The notes: generated by a model not told the origin, from the letters alone. Numbered from the stretch's first letter, positions 25,137-34,367 are shown. The stretch: DNA of 64,000 bases from Roseomonas haemaphysalidis (GCF_017355405.1 NZ_CP061177.1:3408501-3472500); one strand, 5' to 3'. Made by a program: numbers and translations.

Positions 25137-26480
25137 ATGATGCCTCGCCGGATCGCGCCGCCGCTGCGCCTCGCCGCCGCCCTGCTGCTGGCCGCCCCCG
25201 CCGCCGCGCGGGCGCAGACCGCCGACAGCGTGCCCGCCGCCACCGCCTGCGAGGAAGGGCGCGACCTCGGCAGCGGCGTGTGCGTCAATGCCGGGTTGCT
25301 GGTGGACGGCTTCGCCAACCTGCGCGGCGGCGTGCGGCGCGGCGCCGTGGCCCTGGGGCAGCTCACCGCCGCCACCACGGTGGACCTGGGCGAGGCGCTG
25401 TCGCCCGCCCTAGACGGCTGGCGCTTCGGCGCGAGCGTGGTGGGCATCTACGGGCGCCAGCCGACGGCCAACTTGGTCGGCAGCCTGGCCGCTGTCAGCA
25501 ATGCCGAGGCGCTGTCCGCCCCCCGCCTCAGCGCGCTGTGGCTGGAACGCAGTTGGGAGGACGTGCTGTCGCTGCGCGCGGGCCAGCTCGCGGTGGACAC
25601 CGAGTTCACCGTGGCCGAGGCGGCGGAGAACCTGGTCAACGGCACTTTCGGCTGGCCGGTGGGGCTGGCGACCAGCCTGCCATCGGGCGGCGTTGCCTAC
25701 CCCTTCGCGGCGCCCGGCGCGCGGCTGGCGCTGGGCGCGCCGGACAAGGGCACCGGGCTGCGCATTGGCGTGTTTTCCGGCGACCCGGCGGGGCGGCCGG
25801 GCGAAGGCACGGACCCGCAGCGCCACAACCGCTTTGGCACCACCTTCAGCTTCAGCGGCGGCACTTTTCTGATCGTGGAAGCCGTGACCGGCGGCACGGC
25901 GGAGGACGGCCCCCGCCCCTGGACCGCCAAGCTCGGCGCCTGGACGCTGCGGCGCGGCGGCTTCGACTCGCAGCGCCTGGACAGCGCCGGGCTGTCGCTG
26001 GCCGACCCGGATGCCGGACCGCCCCGCCGCTTCGCGAACAACCAGGGCGTCTACGGTGTCGGCGAGGCGACGCTGTGGCGCGAGGGCCCGCGCAACCTCG
26101 CCCTCTTTGCCCGCGCCTTCGCGCAGCCGGGGGACCGCAACCTTGTGTCGCTGCAAACCGATGCGGGGCTGGCCTGGCGTGGTGCCTTCGGGCGGGACGA
26201 CGAGACGTTGTCGCTCGGTGCCTCGCTGGCGCGCATCGGGCGCGACGCGCGGCGGCTGGACCAGGACGCCGCCGCCTTCGGCGACGCCCGGCCGGAGCGC
26301 GACCACGAGCTGGTGCTGGAAGCCAATTACGACGTGGCGCTGGCCGGCGGCGGGCTGCACCTGCGCCCCGGGCTGCAATGGCTGCTGCACCCGGCCGCAC
26401 GGGCGATCGACGACCGCGAGCCCGGCCGCCCGCTGAAGAACGCGGTGGTGGCCGGGCTGCGCCTGCAAGCCGGCTTCTGA
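25137..26480 (+). CDS. OprB-like carbohydrate porin
   Basis: This 447-residue outer-membrane protein resembles carbohydrate-selective porins of the OprB family. It begins with an N-terminal signal (MMPRRIAPPLRLAAALLLAA, cleaved near ARAQ). Typical OprB stretches are DGWRFGASVVGIYGRQPTANL, the NAEALSAPRLSALWLERSW segment, RAGQLAVDTEFTVAEAAENL and NGTFGWPVGLAT, followed by alternating beta-strand pattern to a final aromatic residue (LRLQAGF), as expected for barrel insertion. I took ATG 25137, with GAGAG 5 bases upstream; an earlier in-frame ATG at 25104 has its purine run directly attached. It likely admits sugars or polyols. Confidence 0.82.
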   Translation: MMPRRIAPPLRLAAALLLAAPAAARAQTADSVPAATACEEGRDLGSGVCVNAGLLVDGFANLRGGVRRGAVALGQLTAATTVDLGEALSPALDGWRFGASVVGIYGRQPTANLVGSLAAVSNAEALSAPRLSALWLERSWEDVLSLRAGQLAVDTEFTVAEAAENLVNGTFGWPVGLATSLPSGGVAYPFAAPGARLALGAPDKGTGLRIGVFSGDPAGRPGEGTDPQRHNRFGTTFSFSGGTFLIVEAVTGGTAEDGPRPWTAKLGAWTLRRGGFDSQRLDSAGLSLADPDAGPPRRFANNQGVYGVGEATLWREGPRNLALFARAFAQPGDRNLVSLQTDAGLAWRGAFGRDDETLSLGASLARIGRDARRLDQDAAAFGDARPERDHELVLEANYDVALAGGGLHLRPGLQWLLHPAARAIDDREPGRPLKNAVVAGLRLQAGF

Positions 26481-26562
26481 CGGCGGCCGGGCACCGGCTC
26501 GACACGGTTTGGCCGATGCGACACCCTGGCCGCCGCCAGAGTGCCCACAGCCAGGACCACCG

Positions 26563-27516
26563 ATGACCCAGCCCCTGCAAGCCGACGCCAGCCAACTCGC
26601 CCGGGTGCTGGATGCCCCTGCCCTGCGCGCCGCCCTGGCCGCGATGTTCCGCGACGGCTGCGAGGTGCCGGTGCGCCACCACCACACCGTGGCCGCCGGC
26701 ACGGGGCCGGATGCCACGCTGCTGCTGATGCCGGCCTGGCAGCCGGGGCGTTTCCTGGGCGTCAAGGTGGTCAACGTCTTTCCCGGCAACGGCGCGCTGG
26801 GCCTGCCGGCGGTGCAGGGCACCTACCTGCTGTTCGATGGCCGCACCGGCGTGCTGCTGGCCACGCTGGACGGCAACGAGCTGACGGCGCGGCGCACCGC
26901 CGCCGCCTCCGCCCTGGCCGCGTCGTATCTGGCGGCGCCGGAGGCCGACAGCCTCCTGGTGGCGGGTACCGGCCGGCTGGCGCCGCATCTGGCGCGCGCC
27001 CACGCAGCGGTGCGGCCGCTGAAGCGCATCGCCATCTGGGGCCGCGACGGCGGCAAGGCGGCCCAGGTCGCCGCCACGCTGCGGGCGGAAGGGCTGCCGG
27101 CCCAGGCGGCGCCCGACCTGCGGGCCGCGGTGGGCGAGGCGCGCATGGTGAGCTGCGCCACGCTGAGCCGCGCACCGCTGGTGCAGGGCGCATGGCTGCG
27201 GCCCGGCACGCATCTGGACCTGGTGGGCGGCTTCACGCCCGAGATGCGCGAAGCGGACGACGAGGCGGTGCGCCGCGCCAGCGTCTTCGTGGACGCGCCG
27301 GGTGCCTTGTCGGAAGCCGGCGACATCGTGCTGCCGATGCGAAGCGGCGCGCTGCGCACCGGGGGCGTGCTCGCCAACCTCGCGGCCCTGGTGCGGGGCG
27401 AGCATCCCGGCCGCCGGACGGCCGACGAGATCACGTTGTTCAAGTCGGTCGGCACCGCCGAGGAAGACCTCGCCGCCGCCGTGCTGGCCTTCGGCCGGCT
27501 GCGCGCGCCGGAATGA
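26563..27516 (+). CDS. Ornithine cyclodeaminase / mu-crystallin family protein
   Basis: This 317-residue member of the ornithine cyclodeaminase family has a substrate domain with VPVRHHHTVAAGTG and GVKVVNVFPGN (conserved Lys) and a Rossmann domain with LLVAGTGRLAPHLARAHAAV, where the usual GTG-x-QA motif ends in RLA. DLVGGFTPEMREADDEAV matches the C-terminal signature. Family members include ornithine and alanine dehydrogenases and imine reductases, so the exact reaction is open. It lies 82 bases after the porin gene and converges on the protease gene. Confidence 0.83.
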   Translation: MTQPLQADASQLARVLDAPALRAALAAMFRDGCEVPVRHHHTVAAGTGPDATLLLMPAWQPGRFLGVKVVNVFPGNGALGLPAVQGTYLLFDGRTGVLLATLDGNELTARRTAAASALAASYLAAPEADSLLVAGTGRLAPHLARAHAAVRPLKRIAIWGRDGGKAAQVAATLRAEGLPAQAAPDLRAAVGEARMVSCATLSRAPLVQGAWLRPGTHLDLVGGFTPEMREADDEAVRRASVFVDAPGALSEAGDIVLPMRSGALRTGGVLANLAALVRGEHPGRRTADEITLFKSVGTAEEDLAAAVLAFGRLRAPE

Positions 27517-27555
27517 CGGCCCGGCCCCGGAGCGGGGGCCGGGCCGCCGGCCGCC

Positions 27556-29712
27556 TCACACGAAGACGTCGTCCGGCTGCAGGCTGATGCCGGATGCCGC
27601 GAGCTGGAACAGCGCCGTCTGGGCCTCGCCGGCATCCAGGAAGCTTTGCACCACCGCGGCGCGCGTGCCGCCCGAGCCCAGCACGCCCGTCCAGAAGGCC
27701 AGCCCATCCGCATCCGCTTCGCGCCCGAAGGCATTGCCGTACAGGCTGGACACGAAGTCGGCGTCGGTGGCGGTGCCGTAGCGGTCGGTGAACTCGGCCG
27801 TGTTGACGAAGGCCGAAGCAAGCTGCTGCTCCGTCAGCACGCCGCTCGTCAGGCTGTCGGCCTGGAACTGCAGCCCGGCGACGTCGCCCGAGCGGCCCAG
27901 CGCCGTCAGGTAGCCGCGCTGCGCCAGCAGCACGTTGTAGTCCGCCACGACCAGCCCGCCCGTGGCGCCGCCGGTATCGGCCGAGATGGCCTCGGCCGAT
28001 GTCGCGATCTCCGCCAGCATCTCGGCGCGGGACACGCCGCCGCCGAGCGCCTGCACGCGCGCGGCGGTTTCATCCGCCCCCGCCCCGCGGCCCAGGGCGG
28101 TGGCATAGGCGGTCTGCACGAAGCTCGCGTCGTCCAGCCCGCCCAGCCGGGCGGCCCCTTCCGCCGAGCCCAGAAAGCCGTTGGCCAGCGCCGTGCCGGA
28201 CATCCCCTGCTCCAGCATCGCCGTCCAGCGCGCCAGGCCCAGCGCGTCGCTTTCGCGGCCCAGCACGGCGTTGTACAGGCGGTCCACCAGCGCGGCGTCG
28301 GTGTCGGCGGTGTATTCCACCCGCGCGTCCACCAGTTCCGCCCGCTCGATGCCGACAAAGGTGGTGACGTCGGCCGTGCTCATGGCGATGCTGGAAGCAC
28401 CGCCCGGCAGGCCCAGCGCGATGGAAACGTCGCCGCGGCCGGTGGCCGCGAAGATCAGGCGGTCGAAGCCCTCGCCGCCATCCACCGTGTCGAGGCCGGC
28501 GGTGGCGGTGATCGCGTCGTCGCCCCCACGGCCCAGGATGACGTTGTCGGCCGCGTTGCCGCGCAGCGTGTCGTTGCCGTTGCCGCCGGTGGCGTTCTCG
28601 ATCACCACGCCGTTGGCGATGGTGAAGCCGCCACCGATTCCGGCCGCGTAGCTGAGCACGCCGGCGCTGGTTTCGCTGAGGTCCAGCGTCGCGGCGGTGA
28701 GGTCGATGATGACATTGCGGCTGCCGGCCACGGCATTGCCGTTCGCGTCCATCACGTCGTAGCGGATCTCGTCGATGCCGCCGGCATCCCAGATCGATTC
28801 CCAGTAGGCCCGGTCAGGCTGGTAGATGATCGACTCCGGCACGCCGGCCTCGTTGGGCTCGCCGCGCACGAAGGGATGGGGGTCGTTGGAATCGGGCAGG
28901 ATGTAGACGTTGTCGCCCGTGCGGAACGCGGTGTTGGCGCCGTACAGGTACTGGATGGCGGCGATGTCGTAGGCCATGGGCGTGGCCGCGAAGCCGTGGT
29001 CCAGAAAGAAATCGTCCGCCACCGGGCGCTGGCGGGTGGGCACCAGCTGGATGATGCCGTTGTCGTCGAACTCGTAGCCATGGATGTAGGACATGACCGA
29101 GCCGAACATGTGGTTCAGCTCCAGCACGCCCAGGCTGCGCTGCCGCTCGGCCGAGCTTTCCTCCGCGCTGATGCCGGGAAAGTAGTTGCCCGCGAAATCG
29201 CCGCTGCCGCCGTCATGCGGGTGCTTGAGGCCTAGCCCGTGGCCGACCTCATGGATGAAGGTGCGGTAGAAGTTGCCGCCCGGCTCCAACTGGTCCGGCG
29301 ACCACTGCCGCACGTTCACCGCCTCGAAGTTGTAGGTGCCGCGCGACTGAGCGGTGGTGCTGGCGCTCGGCAGGCTGTGCGAGGCGGAAACAGTGCCGCC
29401 GGCCGTGGCCTGGTCTTCCAGCCGCTCCAGGAACAGGGCCTCGGCGGCGGTGTTCACCCGGTTGAACGACACGTTGGCGACGTTGCTCCAGCCCTGCACC
29501 GCCTTTTCCCAAGCGGCGGTTTCGAAGGGCCGCCAGGTATAGGCGGTGTTGCGGCCGCTGGCGTCGGTGCCGGGCAGCACGTCGAAGTAGTAGTTGACGA
29601 CAAAGGGCGTGCCCCCGGGTGTTCCCGGATCGTTGACGTAGTGCCGCCCGTTGTTGATGAACGCATCGACGAACTGATTGCCACTTTCAGGAGAGAGCTC
29701 GGTCTGCGCCAT
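27556..29712 (-). CDS. Serralysin-like (M10) zinc metalloprotease with DUF4214 repeats
   Basis: This 718-residue protein is probably secreted. Residues 1-320 form a metzincin protease: zinc site HEVGHGLGLKHP (H154, E155, H158, H164) and Met-turn SVMSY at 205-209. An RTX-like calcium-binding part follows (TGGNGNDTLRG, ILGRGGDDAI, about 375-410). The C-terminal half has DUF4214 repeats, each with LYNAVLGRESDALGLARW-like cores. There is no Sec signal, and the C-terminus (QPDDVFV) is acidic-hydrophobic, as in type I secretion substrates. No type I exporter genes are in the window. The promoter must lie in the 209-base divergent spacer toward the TPR gene. Confidence 0.88.
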   Translation of the reverse strand: MAQTELSPESGNQFVDAFINNGRHYVNDPGTPGGTPFVVNYYFDVLPGTDASGRNTAYTWRPFETAAWEKAVQGWSNVANVSFNRVNTAAEALFLERLEDQATAGGTVSASHSLPSASTTAQSRGTYNFEAVNVRQWSPDQLEPGGNFYRTFIHEVGHGLGLKHPHDGGSGDFAGNYFPGISAEESSAERQRSLGVLELNHMFGSVMSYIHGYEFDDNGIIQLVPTRQRPVADDFFLDHGFAATPMAYDIAAIQYLYGANTAFRTGDNVYILPDSNDPHPFVRGEPNEAGVPESIIYQPDRAYWESIWDAGGIDEIRYDVMDANGNAVAGSRNVIIDLTAATLDLSETSAGVLSYAAGIGGGFTIANGVVIENATGGNGNDTLRGNAADNVILGRGGDDAITATAGLDTVDGGEGFDRLIFAATGRGDVSIALGLPGGASSIAMSTADVTTFVGIERAELVDARVEYTADTDAALVDRLYNAVLGRESDALGLARWTAMLEQGMSGTALANGFLGSAEGAARLGGLDDASFVQTAYATALGRGAGADETAARVQALGGGVSRAEMLAEIATSAEAISADTGGATGGLVVADYNVLLAQRGYLTALGRSGDVAGLQFQADSLTSGVLTEQQLASAFVNTAEFTDRYGTATDADFVSSLYGNAFGREADADGLAFWTGVLGSGGTRAAVVQSFLDAGEAQTALFQLAASGISLQPDDVFV

Positions 29713-29921
29713 GCCGGATTCACCTTTTCCCCTGGGCGGATCATGAAGGCATCGTGGGATGCGCCGCCCAATGATTACAATCTGACTACCGGAAATTCAT
29801 GTGGTCCAGAGGCGCGGGACCGGTCACAGCGTGTGATCACAAATTATCGAGGCGATGTGAACATTGTCTGCCATTGTAATGTCCCCGCAATGATCGCCGG
29901 GCGGCGGGGCGCGGTGCCGGC
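29713..29921. promoter_or_regulatory. Divergent, AT-richer control region (protease / TPR-glycosyltransferase)
   Basis: This 209-base spacer is less G+C-rich than its neighbours. It contains the perfect palindrome TGTGATCACA (29832-29841), reminiscent of CRP/FNR half-sites fused without spacer. I could not fix -35/-10 pairs for either gene. Confidence 0.4.
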
Positions 29922-31775
29922 ATGACCGGCCTTGACGGGCCCGCCATGCGGCTGTTGCAGCAGGGCGTCGCGCTGCTGCAGCAGGGGCGGCTCGCACAGG
30001 CCGAGCCGTTGCTCCGGGCCGTGCTGGCGCGTTGCCCCGCCTCGCCGGACGCTCATCAGCTCCTGGGCACCGTTCTTGCCGCGCTGGGCCGGCCGGGAGA
30101 GGCCGAGCCCCTGCTCCGGCAGGCCGTGCAGGCGCGGCCGGAGTCCGCCGATGCGCATGGCAACCTCGGCAATCTTCTGCGCGACCTGGGCCGCCCGGGG
30201 GACGCCGTCGCGTGCCTGCGGCGCGCCATCCAGCTGCGCCCGCACTACCCGGAAGCACACAACAACCTGGGCGCCGCGCTGCGCGACCTGGGCCACCACG
30301 CGGCCGCCGGGGCCAGCTTTCGCGAGGCCCTGCGCCAGCGCCCAGGTTTCGCGCTGTGCCACGCCAATCTCGGCGGGTTGCTGCGGCACCAGGGCGACAT
30401 GCCGGCGGCCGAGGCACAGTTCCGCGCCGCGCTCGGCGCCGGCGACGCGACGGCCGAGGTGCTGGCGGGGCTTGGCGCCAGCCTGCGCGGGCAGGGCCGC
30501 GACCGGGACGCGGAAGCCCCGCTGCGCCAGGCCCTGCGGCATGAGCCGGAACGCACGGAGTGCTGGGTGGAGCTGGGCCTTGCGCTGATCGGCTGCCACC
30601 GCGCCGCCGAGGCGGTGCCTTGCTTCGAGGCCGCGCTGCGGCTGGCGCCCGGGCTGGCGGAAGCCCGCCTGGGCCTGGGTGTCGCCATGGCGGCGCAGGG
30701 CGAATACGACCGGGCGGAGCGGCAGGTGCGCGAGGCCGTGGCGCTGGCACCCTCGCTCGCCGCCGCGCACAACGCGCTGGGCGACATCCTGCGCAACCGC
30801 GCAGAATTCGCGGCATCGGAAGCCAGCCTGCGCCATGCCCTGGCGCTGGCACCGGATCTGGCGGAAGCCCAGGTCAACCTGGCCTTCACCCTGCTGCAAA
30901 CCGGACGCATGGCGGAGGGCTGGGCCGCCTACGAGCACCGCTGGCGGGCGGCACCCTGGGTGCACCGGCCCCGCGCGCTGCCCGGCCGCCCCTGGCGGGG
31001 CGAGCCGCTGGCTGGGCAAAGCATCCTGCTGCATGGCGAGCAGGGGCTGGGCGACAGCCTGCAGTTCCTGCGCTTCGTCACCCTGTTCGCGCCGGATACG
31101 CGGGTGGTGCTGCAGGTGCAGCAACCATTGGTCGGACTGCTGCGATGCCTTCCAGGCCACGTCACGGTGCTGGGGCCTGAGGATGCCCCGCCGCCGGTGG
31201 ACTGGCACTGCGCCTTGCTCAGCCTGCCGCACCGGTTTGGCGGCCGTCCGGTGCCGGCGCCACCCTACCTGTCCGCCGACCCAGCCGCCGTGGCGGAATG
31301 GCGGCGGCGGCTCGCCGCCGCGCCGGGGCTGCGGGTGGGCCTGGCCTGGGCCGGCAGCCCGGGCCTCGTCGCCAATGCGCGGCGGTCCCTGCCGCTGCGG
31401 GATTTGGACGCCCTGGCCGGGCTCGCCGGGGTCAGCTTCGTGTCGCTGCAACGCGGCCCGGCGGCGGCGGAACCTTCCGCCCTCCCGCTGTGGCGACCAC
31501 AAATGCGGGGCGACGGCTTCGACGACACAGCCGCGCTGGTTGCCGCACTGGACCTGGTGATCTCGGTGGACAGCAGCGTGCTGCATCTCGCGGGGGCACT
31601 GGGCGGTCCGGTGTGGCTGCTCAACCGCCACGACCCGTGCTGGCGCTGGCAGCATGGCGAGGCGGGCAGCGCCTGGTATCCATCGCTGCGCCAGTTCCGG
31701 CAAACGGTGCCGGGCCATTGGGGCAACGTGGTCCAACAGGTCCGGCAGGCCTTGCAGGAACGATGCCCTCAATGA
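29922..31775 (+). CDS. TPR-repeat protein with C-terminal glycosyltransferase-9-like domain
   Basis: This 617-residue protein begins with about ten tetratricopeptide repeats (residues 8-345). Each has the 34-residue AHxNLGxxLRxLGRxxEA pattern, for example ADAHGNLGNLLRDLGRPGDA. The C-terminal part (about 350-617) resembles heptosyltransferase-like GT9 or TPR-linked glycosyltransferases: WRGEPLAGQSILLHGEQGLG, GLRVGLAWAGSPG, and DLVISVDSSVLHLAGALG near the end as the sugar-nucleotide region. Such proteins often glycosylate or assemble surface proteins; the target is unknown, though a secreted protease lies divergently. There is no signal peptide or membrane segment, so it is cytoplasmic. Confidence 0.82.
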   Translation: MTGLDGPAMRLLQQGVALLQQGRLAQAEPLLRAVLARCPASPDAHQLLGTVLAALGRPGEAEPLLRQAVQARPESADAHGNLGNLLRDLGRPGDAVACLRRAIQLRPHYPEAHNNLGAALRDLGHHAAAGASFREALRQRPGFALCHANLGGLLRHQGDMPAAEAQFRAALGAGDATAEVLAGLGASLRGQGRDRDAEAPLRQALRHEPERTECWVELGLALIGCHRAAEAVPCFEAALRLAPGLAEARLGLGVAMAAQGEYDRAERQVREAVALAPSLAAAHNALGDILRNRAEFAASEASLRHALALAPDLAEAQVNLAFTLLQTGRMAEGWAAYEHRWRAAPWVHRPRALPGRPWRGEPLAGQSILLHGEQGLGDSLQFLRFVTLFAPDTRVVLQVQQPLVGLLRCLPGHVTVLGPEDAPPPVDWHCALLSLPHRFGGRPVPAPPYLSADPAAVAEWRRRLAAAPGLRVGLAWAGSPGLVANARRSLPLRDLDALAGLAGVSFVSLQRGPAAAEPSALPLWRPQMRGDGFDDTAALVAALDLVISVDSSVLHLAGALGGPVWLLNRHDPCWRWQHGEAGSAWYPSLRQFRQTVPGHWGNVVQQVRQALQERCPQ

Positions 31776-31982
31776 CGCCCCGCAGGGCCAGGGACAGCAG
31801 TGCGGCGGGCGGGCAATGACTTGCCGCGCTGCAACTAATCCGCCCCGGGGGCGAAGTTGTGCGATGTAATCATTAATTGCACCCGGCGCAATTTTGAAAA
31901 CAGATCGTAACATGTGGCGCCGGCAATGCAGTCACGCTAGGATCACTTGAAACGCTGACAAGAGGCCTCACGGAGGCAAATA
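31776..31982. promoter_or_regulatory. Intergenic region before the membrane-protein/TAXI gene pair
   Basis: The middle (about 31855-31915) is AT-rich for this genome (TAATCATTAATTGCACC, then AATTTTGAAAACAGATCG), a likely promoter for the gene at 31983. No pair of core elements with normal spacing was convincing. GGAGG (31972-31976) is the ribosome-binding site of the next gene. Confidence 0.4.
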
Positions 31983-33338
31983 GTGCAGGACCACAGCCAG
32001 GATCTCTTGTGGCGGGACAGCGCGCCGGTGGCTGGGCCCGCCCTGCAGGCGTCGATCGCGCTTCTGCAAGGTGGCTGGGTGCTGATGGCCCACGGGACCG
32101 ACGGCCTGGTGCCGGGACCCATCATCCTGGCGCGCAGCCAGACGGGCGTCGCGCTGTTCGAGCTGGAACCCAGCTGGACGCCCGACCTGGTCAGCCGGTT
32201 CCGGCGGCAGCTGGATGTGGCGGGCTTCACCACCGCGTTTCCCGGCTACCTGCCGGTGATCCACCGCCGCCTCCGCGTGGACGACCTCCCCTACCTCGCC
32301 GTGATCCTGGACGAGGGCTTCACCTTTCAGGACCCGATCCGGCTGCCGCCGGACGACCGCTGGCGCCACGCGCTGCAGGTGGTGCTGGCGCAGCCCCCGG
32401 CGAACCCGCCCCCCCCGCCCCCACCCGCCGCACCGGCCCGGCGGCGTGGACGCGCGGCGTGGCCGATCATCGTGCCGGCCATGCTGGGCCTGACGCTGGC
32501 GGGCGTCGCCACGGTGGCCTTGGTGCCGCGGCCATGGACCGGCGGCCCCGCTCCGGCGCCACCGCCGATCGTCGTGGCACTGACCGAGGAGGCCCCGCCG
32601 GCAACGCGGCCCGAGGCCACCGGGGCGCCCGCCCCCGGCTTGCCCGATGCCGTGGATGCCGCCATGGCCAGCGCGCCGGAGCCGTCGCCCGAGGCCGTGC
32701 CGGATGCCGCGCCGTTGCCGCCCGCGCAGGCCATCGACCCCACCCCGCCGCCCGAGGATGTGGTGGCCGAGCAAGGCATGCCGCCGCTGGCCGCCACGTT
32801 GCCCGTGCCGGCAGAAGATACCGCCCTGGCGCCAACGCCCCTGGCACCCGAGCGATCCGCCGACATGGAACCCCTATCGCCGCCGGACGGCACCTGGGCC
32901 ACCGGTCCCGGTTCTGCGGAACCGGTATCCGCCGAACCGGTGCCACCCCCCCTGGTGGTGGCCATGCCGACAGACACGCCGCCCGTGGTGCAGGCGGTGT
33001 CCGCGGAACCGCTGCCGGCCCCTGCGGCCATCCCGTCCGTGGTCGCCGCCACGCCGCCGGACCCGCGCGCGACCGCCACGCTGCTGCGGCGCGGCACGGC
33101 GCTGCTGGCGCTGGGTGACATTTCCGGTGCCCGCCGTTTTCTGGAACGCGCCAGCGAAAGCGGCAATGCCGACGCCGCCCGCCTGCTGGCCGAAACGCTG
33201 GACCCCAACACCTTGCCGCAGTTCCGCACCCGCGGCCTGCAGCCCGACCCCGCCGCCGCCCTGCGCTGGTACCACCGCGCGGCGGCGCTGGGCGCTGCGG
33301 TCGAACGGCCCATCGCCACCCTGGAGGCCGCCCCGTGA
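31983..33338 (+). CDS. Single-pass membrane protein with Pro-rich linker and Sel1/TPR-like end (function unknown)
   Basis: This 451-residue protein starts at GTG 31983, with GGAGG 6 bases upstream. Residues 1-135 form a compact soluble domain (SIALLQGGWVLMAHGTDG, LPYLAVILDEGF) that might be nuclease-related (NERD-like); I cannot confirm this. A Pro run and basic stretch (PARRRGR) precede one transmembrane helix (about 159-182), so the N-domain is cytoplasmic and the rest periplasmic. A Pro/Ala-rich linker (about 183-350) leads to a Sel1/TPR-like end (ATLLRRGTALLALGDISGAR, RWYHRAAALG). Its stop overlaps the TAXI gene start, so the two proteins are made together. Function not recognised. Confidence 0.72.
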   Translation: MQDHSQDLLWRDSAPVAGPALQASIALLQGGWVLMAHGTDGLVPGPIILARSQTGVALFELEPSWTPDLVSRFRRQLDVAGFTTAFPGYLPVIHRRLRVDDLPYLAVILDEGFTFQDPIRLPPDDRWRHALQVVLAQPPANPPPPPPPAAPARRRGRAAWPIIVPAMLGLTLAGVATVALVPRPWTGGPAPAPPPIVVALTEEAPPATRPEATGAPAPGLPDAVDAAMASAPEPSPEAVPDAAPLPPAQAIDPTPPPEDVVAEQGMPPLAATLPVPAEDTALAPTPLAPERSADMEPLSPPDGTWATGPGSAEPVSAEPVPPPLVVAMPTDTPPVVQAVSAEPLPAPAAIPSVVAATPPDPRATATLLRRGTALLALGDISGARRFLERASESGNADAARLLAETLDPNTLPQFRTRGLQPDPAAALRWYHRAAALGAAVERPIATLEAAP

Positions 33339-34315
33339 CCAATGCCCCCGCCGCCGCCCTGGGGCGCCGCCTGCTGCTGGCCGGCGCGGCGGCCACCGCC
33401 GCCATGCCCGCCGCCCTGGCGCAGCCGGCACCCGGCGGCCAGGCCAGCATCACCGCCCTGACGCAACGTGCCAATGCCGGCACGGTGGGCGTGATCGCCG
33501 GCGGCGTGGACGGCACCTACATCCGCATCGCGTCCGACCTCGCTTCCGTACTGGATGACGGCGACGGGCTGCGCGTGCTGCCGATCCTGGGCAAGGGCTC
33601 GCTGCAGAACATTGCCGACATCGTGCTCCTGCGCGGCGTGGACATCGGCATCGTGCAATCGGACTCGCTGGCCTACGCGCGCTCGCGCCGGCTGGTGCCG
33701 GGGCTGGACCAGCTGATCCAGTACATCGCCAAGCTGTACGACGAGGAGGTACATGTCCTGGCGCGCGGCGACATCGGCTCGGTCGCGGATCTTGCAGGCA
33801 AGACCGTCAACATCGACGTCGCCGGCAGCGGCACCGCCATGACGGCGTCGCTGCTGTTCGAGCTGCTGGGCATCCGCGTGCAGCCGGCACAGGACACGCA
33901 GGACGTGGCCCTGACGCGGCTGCGCGCCGGCGAGATCGCCGCCATGGTCTTCGTGGCGGGCAAGCCGGCGCGCCTGTTCGCCGGCATCCCGCCCGGCAGC
34001 GGCCTGCGCTTCCTGCCCGTGCCCGCGACGGACGCGCTGATCGAGACCTACCTGCCGTCCAGCCTCGCCGCCGCCGACTACCCGTCCTTGATCGCCGAGG
34101 GGCAAGGCATCGAAACCATCGCGGTGGGCGCGGTGATGGCGGTCTATGCCTGGCAGCCGGGCACGGAGCGGCACCGCAAGGTGGCCCGCTTCGTGGAGGC
34201 CTTCCAGGCGAAGTTCCCCGCCTTTCTGCGCCCGCCGCGCCACCCCAAGTGGCGCGACGTCAACCTGGAAGCGCAGGTGCCGGGGTGGACGCGCTTCAAC
34301 GCGGCGTTGCGTTAG
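33335..34315 (+). CDS. TAXI-family periplasmic solute-binding protein
   Basis: This 326-residue TRAP-associated TAXI-type binding protein has an N-terminal signal (GRRLLLAGAAATAAMPAALA, cut near residue 29). Family features are TVGVIAGGVDGTYIRIASDL, VLPILGKGSLQNIADIVLLR, VDIGIVQSDSL and LAGKTVNIDVAGSGTAMTA. The family binds small acids such as glutamate or 2-oxo acids and normally works with a fused DctQM permease (TRAP 4TM/12TM). No permease gene is present here; the gene is coupled (GTGA) to the membrane protein before it. I infer a sensing rather than a transport role for the pair. Confidence 0.88.
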   Translation: MTNAPAAALGRRLLLAGAAATAAMPAALAQPAPGGQASITALTQRANAGTVGVIAGGVDGTYIRIASDLASVLDDGDGLRVLPILGKGSLQNIADIVLLRGVDIGIVQSDSLAYARSRRLVPGLDQLIQYIAKLYDEEVHVLARGDIGSVADLAGKTVNIDVAGSGTAMTASLLFELLGIRVQPAQDTQDVALTRLRAGEIAAMVFVAGKPARLFAGIPPGSGLRFLPVPATDALIETYLPSSLAAADYPSLIAEGQGIETIAVGAVMAVYAWQPGTERHRKVARFVEAFQAKFPAFLRPPRHPKWRDVNLEAQVPGWTRFNAALR

Positions 34316-34331
34316 CGCTGCGGGAAAAGGT

Positions 34332-34367
34332 CGGGGGAAGGAATTCCCCCGAACCCCCATCTTTTTT
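34332..34367 (+). repeat. G-rich palindrome, copy A1 (also a plausible terminator)
   Basis: CGGGGGAA (34332-34339) pairs perfectly with TTCCCCCG (34344-34351) over a GGAA loop. After GAACCCCCATC comes a T6 run (34362-34367). It lies 17 bases after the TAXI gene. Related, oppositely oriented copies stand at 34461 and 47228, and a same-sense copy at 47116. Confidence 0.65.

Noticed and set aside
32409..32422. C8-G-C5 tract as a phase-variation site in the membrane-protein gene
   Set aside because: It encodes the proline run of the linker; short C-runs are expected at this G+C content and nothing else suggests switching.
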